From: Betaproteobacteria bacterium UBA7395
GTDB taxonomy: Bacteria > Pseudomonadota > Gammaproteobacteria > Burkholderiales > Rhodocyclaceae
DNA: 5,811 nt
NCBI GenBank assembly: GCA_002470165.1
Contig: DKNF01000193.1
Span: 631-6,441, forward strand
Direction: 5' to 3'
The notes under the pieces are model-generated. The model saw only the letters and a program-made list of their open reading frames with translations, did not search any database and had not been told where the DNA came from. A program made the position numbers and the translations under genes. Below, piece after piece: positions 1 to 4,761 of this stretch; positions within the stretch are counted from its first letter, which is position 1; each line of letters starts with the position of its first letter.

Positions 1-366
1 CCAGCGCACCACCACCGGACCGCGGTCGCCCCAGACGGCGAGTGCGGTGGTCTGGTTGATCTCGTCGCGCAGTTCGGCGATGGCATTGAGGCCGAGGCGT
101 ACCCGGTCGAGGCGGTCGAGGGCGACCAGGCCGACGTTGAGCGCGAACGGCCCGAGGTCGTAACGCGAACTCATCGGGTCCTGTTCGACCAGGCCGGCGC
201 GGATCAGGCTGACCAGGTAACGGTGCGCTTTCGACGCCGGCATCCCGGCAGCCGCCGCAATGTCCTTGAGCATCATCGAGCGCTGCCCGTCGACCATGGC
301 CCGCAGGATGCTCATGCCGACCTCCATCGACTGCACGCCGTGCTTGCCGTCAGTATCCTCGCTCAT
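1..366 (-). CDS. IclR-family transcriptional regulator, N-terminal part (3' end outside window)
   Basis: The 122 codons visible begin at the ATG at 366 and stay open to the window edge. Residues about 10-70 form an IclR-type winged helix-turn-helix: [14 protein letters not shown], then [20 protein letters not shown] (recognition helix) and a wing-like [15 protein letters not shown]. From about residue 71 the start of the effector-binding domain is seen ([15 protein letters not shown], then [17 protein letters not shown]). IclR proteins are normally about 250-270 aa and bind small aromatic or organic acids, acting as repressors or activators. The start is supported by GAGGAA (381-376) 9 nt upstream of the ATG. 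The gene is divergent from paaY with a 68-bp gap, so it may control paaY as well as itself. The ligand cannot be told from this fragment; control of an aromatic pathway is a guess from context. Confidence 0.9.
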   Translation of the reverse strand, partial: MSEDTDGKHGVQSMEVGMSILRAMVDGQRSMMLKDIAAAAGMPASKAHRYLVSLIRAGLVEQDPMSSRYDLGPFALNVGLVALDRLDRVRLGLNAIAELRDEINQTTALAVWGDRGPVVVRW

Positions 367-375
367 CGCCAAAAA

Positions 376-381
376 TTCCTC
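376..381 (-). promoter_or_regulatory. Ribosome binding site of the IclR-family gene
   Basis: On the minus strand this reads GAGGAA, followed by nine bases and then the ATG at 366. It decides the start chosen for the regulator. Confidence 0.6.
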
Positions 382-389
382 ATTACAAA

Positions 390-400
390 ATAGGTTCTAT
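390..400. promoter_or_regulatory. Small palindrome between iclR-type gene and paaY, possible operator
   Basis: The sequence ATAGGTTCTAT is an inverted repeat (ATAG/CTAT, 3-bp centre). It overlaps the first three bases of the -10 box of the plus-strand promoter and lies 24 bp upstream of the IclR-type start codon. IclR proteins commonly bind short palindromes in the divergent region next to their own gene, so this is a plausible binding site. The match is short and could be chance. Confidence 0.3.
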
Positions 401-403
401 AAT
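398..403 (+). promoter_or_regulatory. -10 box of likely paaY promoter
   Basis: A perfect sigma70 TATAAT lies 31 bp upstream of the chosen paaY ATG (435). The -35 region is weak: TTCCTC at 376-381 with a 16-bp spacer, which also serves as the RBS of the divergent gene. A transcript starting about 409-411 would exclude the in-frame ATG at 405, which supports the start at 435. A weak -35 suggests an activator may be needed. Confidence 0.45.
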
Positions 404-434
404 AATGCACTTCGACAGCCAAGCGACAAGCCCC

Positions 435-1055
435 ATGAACTCCCTGCGCGTCTATGCCATCGACGGCATCACCCCGGTGGTTGATCCGACCGCCTACGTC
501 CATCCCAGCGCCGTCCTGATCGGCGACGTGATCGTTGGTCCGGGCTGTTACGTCGGCCCCTGCGCCAGCCTGCGCGGCGATTTCGGCCGGCTGATCCTGG
601 AACGCGGCGCCAACCTCCAGGACACCTGCGTCATGCACGGTTTTCCCGGCACCGACACGGTGGTCGAGGAAGACGGGCACATCGGCCACGGCGCCGTGCT
701 GCACGGCTGCCGCGTCGGACGCAACGCGCTGGTCGGCATGAACGCGGTGATCATGGACAACGCCGTGATCGGCGCCAACAGCATCGTCGCCGCTTCAAGC
801 TTCATCAAGGCCGGCCAGGAAATTCCCGACGGCGTGCTGGTCGCCGGCCTGCCCGGCCGCGTCGTCCGCCCGCTGAGCGCCGAGGAAATCGCCTGGAAGG
901 GCGAAGGCACGAAAACCTACCAGGACCTGACCCGGCGCTGCCTGGCCACGATGGTCGAAACGGCACCGTTGACTGAGGTCGAAGCCGACCGCCGGCGCAT
1001 CGAGATCGCCGGCGTGATCCCGCTGGTCGACCTGAAGAAGGATTCAGCGGCTTAA
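435..1055 (+). CDS. paaY: PaaY, phenylacetate-pathway hexapeptide-repeat thioesterase
   Basis: This 206-aa left-handed beta-helix protein is of the gamma-carbonic anhydrase/CaiE type. It closely follows E. coli PaaY (about 196 aa) as I recall it: [62 protein letters not shown] and [12 protein letters not shown]. Likely metal ligands are H68 (VMHG), H85 and H90; the 5-residue spacing of the last two matches gamma-carbonic anhydrases. In E. coli PaaY is a thioesterase that clears dead-end CoA adducts arising from ring opening of epoxidised phenylacetyl-CoA. A C-terminal helical extension (about 147-206) is also PaaY-like. The ATG at 435 was chosen over 405 because the protein then aligns with PaaY and because the -10 box overlaps the upstream ATG. 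No strong Shine-Dalgarno is visible. The 3' end overlaps convergent paaX by 12 bp. Confidence 0.93.
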   Translation: MNSLRVYAIDGITPVVDPTAYVHPSAVLIGDVIVGPGCYVGPCASLRGDFGRLILERGANLQDTCVMHGFPGTDTVVEEDGHIGHGAVLHGCRVGRNALVGMNAVIMDNAVIGANSIVAASSFIKAGQEIPDGVLVAGLPGRVVRPLSAEEIAWKGEGTKTYQDLTRRCLATMVETAPLTEVEADRRRIEIAGVIPLVDLKKDSAA

Positions 1056-1991
1056 GGGATCGTCCTGGCTGAAGCGGTTGGCCAGGGTCGCGTCCTCGAC
1101 CGGCGTGCTGCCGTCGGCCACGCACAGCATGGCATCGAGGTGACGCGACGAGGCCGTCTCCAGGCGCCGGTAGATTTCCTTGCACAGCAGGCGTGCCTGC
1201 TGGCCGGGCCACTGGGCGGGCAACAGGACTTCGGGCAGTTCCGGATCGCGCAGCAGCATGCGCCGGTAGTCGTGGATCAGCAGGATGCGCAGCAGGAAGG
1301 CATCCTGATCGCTCAACACCAGTCGCTGGTCGCGCTGCAGTTCGTCGAGAATCGGCTGGTAGCGAGTGACGAAATGCCCGTAGGCTTCGGCCAGCGCCGG
1401 CAGGTTCCAGGCGCGGCTGACCAGATCGGCGTCGCTGGCCGACATGGCCGACCGCGAATCGGCGGCGAACAGCGGCAACAGGGCTGACAAGGCCGAAGAC
1501 AGGCCCTCGGCAACCAGTGCATCGAGCACCGCCGAGAGTTCAGCGCCCGGGTGCACGAAGCACTCGCTGCCGAGCATGCCGAAGCCCTGCCAGGCGAGCG
1601 CGCTGCGCACCTGTTCGCGGGTCTTCTGGGGCAGTTCGCCGACCTGGAGGATCAGGCGCCAGCGGTGATCCCACAGCGGCGCCCGCGAGGCGTAGATGTG
1701 CCGGGCGGCTTCTTCGAAACGTCGCCGGCCGGCGGCGGTCAGGGCATAATCGGCACGACGGCCGATGGTTTCGGTACACAACCATTCTTCCTTGACCAGG
1801 CGGAAGACCGAAGTCCGGATCAGGCGCTCGTTGAGGTCAAGCGGTTCCAGCAGGCGGATCAGGCTGCCCAGCCAGATCTTGCCGCCACGCGGCAGAATGG
1901 CGTCGCCAAAGACGGTGATGATCAGCGAACCGGCCTGCACCCGGCGTTTCTGCCGGAATGCGCTGAGACGCTGCTGTATTTCACTATTCAC
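1044..1991 (-). CDS. paaX: PaaX, phenylacetyl-CoA-responsive repressor
   Basis: The 315-aa product matches the layout of E. coli PaaX, a GntR-like winged-helix repressor of phenylacetate catabolic operons that is released from DNA by phenylacetyl-CoA. The N-terminal DNA-binding region (about 20-95) includes [37 protein letters not shown] and [17 protein letters not shown]. The central part has [10 protein letters not shown] and LAWQGFGML, and the C-terminal domain carries the family signature [20 protein letters not shown] followed by [11 protein letters not shown] at about 237-267. Translation begins with GTG at 1991; upstream in frame a TGA occurs before any other ATG, and the leader to GSLI has the same length as in E. 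coli. In E. coli paaX and paaY lie in tandem; here they converge and overlap by 12 bp. Autoregulation is likely: a palindrome with the TGATTC core of known PaaX sites covers the start codon. Confidence 0.93.
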   Translation of the reverse strand: MNSEIQQRLSAFRQKRRVQAGSLIITVFGDAILPRGGKIWLGSLIRLLEPLDLNERLIRTSVFRLVKEEWLCTETIGRRADYALTAAGRRRFEEAARHIYASRAPLWDHRWRLILQVGELPQKTREQVRSALAWQGFGMLGSECFVHPGAELSAVLDALVAEGLSSALSALLPLFAADSRSAMSASDADLVSRAWNLPALAEAYGHFVTRYQPILDELQRDQRLVLSDQDAFLLRILLIHDYRRMLLRDPELPEVLLPAQWPGQQARLLCKEIYRRLETASSRHLDAMLCVADGSTPVEDATLANRFSQDDPLSR

Positions 1992-1996
1992 GGAAT
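1986..1996. promoter_or_regulatory. Candidate PaaX operator over the paaX start codon
   Basis: The plus strand reads ATTCACGGAAT, a perfect ATTC/GAAT inverted repeat with a 3-bp centre. On the minus strand it lies in GTGATTCCGTGAAT, which contains the TGATTC core of the imperfect palindrome described for E. coli PaaX. The flanks match the E. coli consensus poorly. The site covers the GTG start of paaX, so binding would block either elongation or an early transcribed region. This is a candidate only. Confidence 0.3.
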
Positions 1997-2070
1997 CACG
2001 ACCCCGGGCACTTGCCGATCAGGAAGAATCGAATTAAATCATTTATCAGCATAATTTAAAAGACTTTTTC
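1997..2070. promoter_or_regulatory. AT-rich divergent region between paaX and the M23 peptidase gene
   Basis: From about 2027 the sequence turns sharply AT-rich, as expected for promoters facing both ways. On the plus strand CATAAT (2050-2055) resembles a -10 box, but no acceptable -35 is found at 16-18 bp. On the minus strand TTTAAT (2038-2033) could be the paaX -10, with TTTTAA (2061-2056) as a poor -35. Neither promoter is convincing on its own. Confidence 0.3.
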
Positions 2071-2991
2071 ATGACAACCGCAGAAACAACCAACACCAAC
2101 ACGACACACATTTCAATTTTTTTGATTTTTATATGTAACATTTTCGGAAAACCAGAAAATCCCATCTCACGCGCACGCCTGATCGCCGCATTGCTGCTCG
2201 GCAGCGCGCTGTCGTTTACCCCGGCATACGCCGAACTGCCACGGCACCTGGCGGTTCCGGGCGGCGTTGCCGTAATCGATCTGGGACCAGACAACCGCCC
2301 ACGCCCACAGGCGTTCCACAACACCAGCCCGCTCGCTGTTGTCGCCCATGCCGGACGCTGGCACGCCCTGCTCGGCATCCCCCTCGATGCCCTGCCGGTT
2401 CCGCTGGACGTCACCGTCGCCGACGCGGCGGCGACCAGGACAATCAGCATTCCGGTCGGCACGAAGAACTATCCTGAACAGCGTCTGACCATCAAGGAAA
2501 AACGCAAGGTCGAACCTTCACCGGAAGACCTCGCGCGCATCGAGCGCGAGCAGGCGCATACCGCCGAACTGAAACGCCGCTTCAGCACCGGCAACCCCGA
2601 CACCGGTTTCTCGCGGCCGGCCGACGGTCGTCTGTCATCGCGTTTCGGTCTGCGCCGTTATTTCAACGACCTGCCGCGCAACCCGCACAACGGGCTCGAT
2701 TTCGCCGCCCCCAGCGGCGCGCCGGTCCGCGCACCGGCCGCTGGCACGGTGATCGACACCGGCGATTATTTCTTCAACGGCAACAGCGTCTTCCTCGATC
2801 ACGGCCAGGGCCTGATCAGCATCTACATGCACCTGTCGCGCATCGATGTGCAGGTGGGGCAACGCGTTGCCCGCGGCGAACGCCTGGGCGCCGTCGGCGC
2901 CACCGGCCGCTCGACCGGGCCGCACCTGCACTGGACGGTCATTCTCAACGATACGCCGGTCGACCCGGAGCTGTTTCTCGCCCGCCCCTGA
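2071..2991 (+). CDS. Exported M23-family peptidoglycan metallopeptidase
   Basis: The open frame encodes 306 aa. A classic lysostaphin/LytM-type M23 domain fills about residues 182-304: SSRFGLRR (189-196), HNGLD with zinc ligands H206 and D210, YMHLS with H254, and GPHLHW with H285 and zinc ligand H287. All catalytic residues are present, so it should be an active endopeptidase cutting peptidoglycan cross-bridges. Residues about 55-135 form a beta-rich N-terminal domain seen in many proteobacterial M23 proteins, followed by a charged linker (about 140-172). A signal peptide is clear at about 34-54 (RARLIAALLLGSALSF, cleavage after AYA), so it acts in the periplasm. The ATG at 2071 puts an odd 33-residue extension with its own hydrophobic run (ISIFLIFICNIF) before the signal peptide; no better start codon is visible, so the N-terminus is uncertain. 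The 3' end lies 9 bp from the convergent neighbour with no terminator. Confidence 0.88.
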   Translation: MTTAETTNTNTTHISIFLIFICNIFGKPENPISRARLIAALLLGSALSFTPAYAELPRHLAVPGGVAVIDLGPDNRPRPQAFHNTSPLAVVAHAGRWHALLGIPLDALPVPLDVTVADAAATRTISIPVGTKNYPEQRLTIKEKRKVEPSPEDLARIEREQAHTAELKRRFSTGNPDTGFSRPADGRLSSRFGLRRYFNDLPRNPHNGLDFAAPSGAPVRAPAAGTVIDTGDYFFNGNSVFLDHGQGLISIYMHLSRIDVQVGQRVARGERLGAVGATGRSTGPHLHWTVILNDTPVDPELFLARP

Positions 2992-3000
2992 GGGCCGCGC

Positions 3001-3687
3001 TTACATGCCGAGCGACTTGAGCAGGTCGTCGTGGTCGTTGGCCGGCGCCTGCACGGCGGCCGGTTTGCCGGCGGAGGCAGCCGCCTGAGCGATCAGTTCG
3101 TCGGGGTCGGTCACTTCCTGGGCGTCGAAGTCGAACAGCTTGATGAACTCTGTGCGATCGATCGCCAGTTCGAGGTAGAAGATGTTGTTGCGGCTGGTAT
3201 AAAAGGTGACCCGGCGCGCTTCCGGCTTGTCCAGATTGGTATCGACACTGAGCATGACCTGCTTGCTGAGCACCAGCATCTTCGGCTGATTCTGGGTGAT
3301 GTGGGTCTGCAATTCACGTCCGACCTTGCCGGTGAAATTGCCGACGATCTGGTTCATCAGTTCGCCCATCACGTTACTGACTTCATCGGCCGTGTGCGAA
3401 CTGGCCAACTCATCCTTCGCCATGCCCATGCTCAGGAGATAACTCTCGTAGAGCTCCATCGCCGCCGAGGCGGAGAAGTTGATCACGACCAGGCCGGTGA
3501 AACCACCGTCGAAGAGCACGAAACAGCCGATGTCCGGCTTCAGGCAGGTCTTGCTGATGCGCTGGACCATGCCGGAATAACGGATCTGGCTCTGCGTGGC
3601 GACATTGAGGACATCGGTCACCGAGTTGCACAGGCTCATCAGGATGTCTTCGGTGCCAAAGACGACAGGTTTGTCTTGTTCGATCAT
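3001..3687 (-). CDS. CheX-like (DUF3334-type) protein with CheZ-like C-terminal tail
   Basis: This 228-aa cytoplasmic protein resembles, from memory, the DUF3334 family of Gammaproteobacteria and Betaproteobacteria: TEDILMSLCNSVTDVL near the N-terminus, KTCLKPDIGCFVLFDGGF (46-63) and NQPKMLVLSKQVMLSVDTNL (133-152). Residues about 101-118 (DEVSNVMGELMNQIVGNF) carry the E-x-x-N-x3-G-N pattern (E109, N112, G116, N117) of CheC/CheX/FliY CheY-P phosphatases, where E and N are catalytic. An Ala/Pro-rich linker (about 200-216) leads to the last residues HDDLLKSLGM, close to the E. coli CheZ C-terminal CheY-binding peptide VDDLLDSLGF. No signal peptide or membrane segment is seen. The inferred role is dephosphorylation or sensing of a CheY-like receiver. 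The ATG at 3687 is preferred to 3777 because the upstream 30 residues look non-coding and overlap the divergent gene's promoter region. It is not next to other chemotaxis genes here. Confidence 0.8.
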   Translation of the reverse strand: MIEQDKPVVFGTEDILMSLCNSVTDVLNVATQSQIRYSGMVQRISKTCLKPDIGCFVLFDGGFTGLVVINFSASAAMELYESYLLSMGMAKDELASSHTADEVSNVMGELMNQIVGNFTGKVGRELQTHITQNQPKMLVLSKQVMLSVDTNLDKPEARRVTFYTSRNNIFYLELAIDRTEFIKLFDFDAQEVTDPDELIAQAAASAGKPAAVQAPANDHDDLLKSLGM

Positions 3688-3724
3688 GATTCGGCAAAGT
3701 CTCGGTGAATTAACAATATCCGCA

Positions 3725-3733
3725 TATATAGCA
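3725..3733 (-). promoter_or_regulatory. Possible extended -10 promoter of the CheX-like gene
   Basis: On the minus strand this reads TGCTATATA, an extended -10 (TGn) next to a partial TATAAT match. It would start transcription near 3718, giving a leader of about 30 nt before the ATG at 3687. No good -35 is visible. Confidence 0.3.
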
Positions 3734-3782
3734 CAGTCACGGACGACTTGCCGGCCTTCACCTTGATGCCGCATCATGCGCC

Positions 3783-4073
3783 GTGCGCGAAATCATCCTG
3801 GAACTGCATCGCGAGGCCCCTGCCAAGCCCGCCGAAGGCCAGCCCTGCAATGGCTGCGGAGTCTGCTGCGCACTCGAAACCTGTCCGCTCGGCCGCTTGC
3901 GCTTCCTGCAACGGCACGGTCCGTGCCCGGCACTGACCTGGTCGGCCGGGGCCGGACGCTATCACTGCGGCCTGCTACTGGCCGCCGGCCCCGACAGCCT
4001 GACCGGCCGGCTCTGCGCCCGCTGGATTTCCGCCGGCAGCGGCTGCGACTGTAGCGCCGAAATTCAGTCCTGA
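3783..4073 (+). CDS. Small CxxCxxCC (YkgJ-type) metal-binding protein
   Basis: The 96-aa product has ten cysteines (22, 25, 28, 29, 34, 48, 62, 78, 88, 90). The core CNGCGVCC fits the CxxCxxCC motif of the YkgJ/UPF0153 family, thought to chelate zinc or an iron-sulfur cluster; the family has no firm function. There is no signal peptide, so it is cytoplasmic. The start is a GTG at 3783: the in-frame codons upstream run into a TGA at 3765 without another start. No Shine-Dalgarno is evident, as often with leaderless or weakly translated genes. It is divergent from the CheX-like gene (95-bp gap) and its 3' end overlaps the convergent ridA by 10 bp. Compared with many family members it is short, but the cysteine pattern is intact. 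Confidence 0.75.
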   Translation: MREIILELHREAPAKPAEGQPCNGCGVCCALETCPLGRLRFLQRHGPCPALTWSAGAGRYHCGLLLAAGPDSLTGRLCARWISAGSGCDCSAEIQS

Positions 4074-4417
4074 GCGATGGCTGCGGTCAGCGCGATTTCG
4101 ACACGGTATTCCGGTTTCGCCAGCCTGGCCTGCACGCAGGCGCGGGACGGCGCACAGCCTGCCGGCACCCAGACATCCCAGACGGCGTTCATGGCATCGT
4201 AGTCGGCCATGTCGGCCAGGTAGATCGTCGCCATGAGCAAATGGCGCTTGTCACTGCCAAGCTGCGCCAGCAAGCGCTCGACGCTGGCCAGCATGTCGGC
4301 GGTCTGCTCGGCGATGCCGGCATCGGCCAGCGCAGAAACTTCGACGAGGTAGACGGTGCCGTTGTGCACCACGGCATCGGAATAGCGGCGTGTCGTGCCG
4401 TAACGTTGAATCGACAT
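4064..4417 (-). CDS. RidA-family enamine/imine deaminase
   Basis: The 117-aa product is a YjgF/YER057c/UK114 (RidA) protein. It has the expected length for a trimeric single-domain enzyme that hydrolyses reactive enamines/imines, such as 2-aminoacrylate released by PLP enzymes, and so prevents metabolite damage in the cytoplasm. Visible features are YSDAVVHNGTVYLVEVSA, then QTADMLASVERLLAQLGSD, YLADMADYDAMNAVWDVWV, and the C-terminal signature PSRACVQARLAKPEYRVEIA. R92 corresponds to the substrate-binding Arg105 of E. coli RidA and E107 to Glu120 (same 15-residue spacing); C94 corresponds to Cys107. The start at 4417 is supported by AGGA 7 nt upstream; the frame extends to 4486, but through the hairpin region. 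It overlaps the YkgJ-type gene by 10 bp at the 3' end. The exact Rid subfamily is not assigned. Confidence 0.9.
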   Translation of the reverse strand: MSIQRYGTTRRYSDAVVHNGTVYLVEVSALADAGIAEQTADMLASVERLLAQLGSDKRHLLMATIYLADMADYDAMNAVWDVWVPAGCAPSRACVQARLAKPEYRVEIALTAAIAQD

Positions 4418-4424
4418 TTCCCGT

Positions 4425-4428
4425 TCCT
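4425..4428 (-). promoter_or_regulatory. Ribosome binding site of the ridA-family gene
   Basis: On the minus strand this reads AGGA, seven bases upstream of the ATG at 4417. It selects this start over the in-frame ATG codons at 4459 and 4486. Confidence 0.65.
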
Positions 4429-4437
4429 GAAAAGCGT

Positions 4438-4466
4438 GAAGCCCATGCGTTTGAGGCATGGGCTTC
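4438..4466. repeat. Perfect inverted repeat, 11-bp stem, in the ridA leader
   Basis: GAAGCCCATGC (4438-4448) and GCATGGGCTTC (4456-4466) are exact reverse complements around a 7-base loop. On the minus strand the hairpin ends 20 bp before the ridA ATG and is followed by ACGCTTTTC, so it could act as a leader attenuator or stability element. On the plus strand only three T residues follow, which is poor for a terminator, and no plus-strand gene ends nearby. The minus-strand bases just before it read GTGCAGCAAACGAAGCCC, recalling right ends of IS200/IS605 elements where the tnpB tail runs into a palindrome, but no tnpB is present. Confidence 0.75.
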
Positions 4467-4622
4467 GTTTGCTGCACCCCCGACACACCCGGTCGGGGTA
4501 ACCGGCTTTACGCCGTATGGGGAGTACTACACGGTAATCTCAAGAAATGCTTCCTTTGACAACTGCCATAGAATCTCCTGCAACGCAGCATTGACTGCCA
4601 CTGCATGCCGGGCTTGCTGCAC
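4456..4622. repeat. Imperfect direct repeat flanking the intergenic core
   Basis: Copy A at 4456-4477 and copy B at 4603-4622 share GCATG, GGGCTT (one base short in register) and an exact TTGCTGCAC (4469-4477 and 4614-4622). The copies are 145 bp apart. They may be the footprint of a small duplication or insertion; the exact part is only 9 bp. Confidence 0.35.
4478..4498. repeat. Inverted repeat, 7-bp GC-rich stem
   Basis: CCCCGAC (4478-4484) and GTCGGGG (4492-4498) pair around a 7-base loop. Its right arm overlaps an alternative pairing, CCGGT (4489-4493) with ACCGG (4501-4505), so the two stems cannot form together. It lies 11 bp from the larger hairpin. Confidence 0.55.
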
Positions 4623-4656
4623 ACTCGACACGACTTCAGCTTACCACTCTGAAAAT

Positions 4657-4677
4657 AAAAAACCAGCCTGTTTTTTT
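4657..4677 (+). terminator. Weak A/T hairpin with T tract, doubtful terminator
   Basis: AAAAAAC (4657-4663) and GTTTTTT (4670-4676) pair around a 6-base loop, within a T7 run. The stem is almost all A:T, and no plus-strand gene ends upstream. It may equally be an AT-rich upstream element of the promoter at 4704. Confidence 0.2.
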
Positions 4678-4703
4678 CTCCAGCAAATTCCCTTACGCCA
4701 TGT

Positions 4704-4732
4704 TTGGTCAAACCCGTGCAATCGGCGAGAAT
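4704..4732 (+). promoter_or_regulatory. Candidate promoter of the unknown gene and adaptor operon
   Basis: TTGGTC (4704-4709) and GAGAAT (4727-4732) are separated by 17 bp and give partial matches to sigma70 boxes, predicting a start near 4739 and a leader of about 23 nt. The -35 lies inside a GTTTG-gt-CAAAC inverted repeat (4702-4713), a possible operator. Upstream DNA is A/T-rich. Confidence 0.35.
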
Positions 4733-4761
4733 GACGGGACTCGCACCACGCCAACGGGATC

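Larger units (their letters stand above)
4418..4761. other. 344-bp divergent intergenic region with structured DNA
   Basis: No recognisable gene lies between ridA and the next plus-strand gene. Contents from left to right: the ridA RBS; a perfect 11-bp hairpin (4438-4466); a 7-bp hairpin (4478-4498) that competes with a second pairing (4488-4504); a further imperfect stem about 4507-4537; a 34-codon minus-strand open frame (4527-4631) of unknown meaning; a weak A/T hairpin with a T7 tract (4657-4677); and a candidate promoter for the downstream gene (4704-4732). Open frames here give products with no family resemblance that I recognise. Confidence 0.7.

Noticed and set aside
405..434. Upstream in-frame ATG for paaY
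   Set aside because: The -10 box at 398-403 places the transcript start after 405, and the extra ten residues are not PaaY-like.
548..910. Minus-strand open frame of 120 codons inside paaY
   Set aside because: It is a GC-rich shadow frame; the product is Pro/Ser/Arg-rich and unlike any family, while the plus strand encodes PaaY.
1551..2054. Plus-strand open frame of 167 codons
   Set aside because: It lies antisense to paaX, which has clear family motifs over its full length.
3031..3708. Long plus-strand open frame of 225 codons
   Set aside because: It is antisense to the well-supported CheX-like gene, and its product is a composition-driven shadow without a recognisable family.
3688..3777. 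Upstream ATG for the CheX-like protein
   Set aside because: The extra 30 residues do not resemble the family and would run through the likely promoter region and next to the divergent start.
4418..4486. Upstream in-frame starts for ridA
   Set aside because: They would translate the perfect hairpin, and the ATG at 4417 has its own good RBS and the normal RidA N-terminus.
4467..4700. tnpB remnant upstream of the hairpin
   Set aside because: I looked for the zinc-finger CxxC pattern and RuvC-like motifs in the minus-strand frames and found none, so no transposase is annotated.
4390..4734. Plus-strand open frame of 114 codons over the intergenic region
   Set aside because: The product has no family resemblance, and it crosses the inverted repeats and the downstream promoter.
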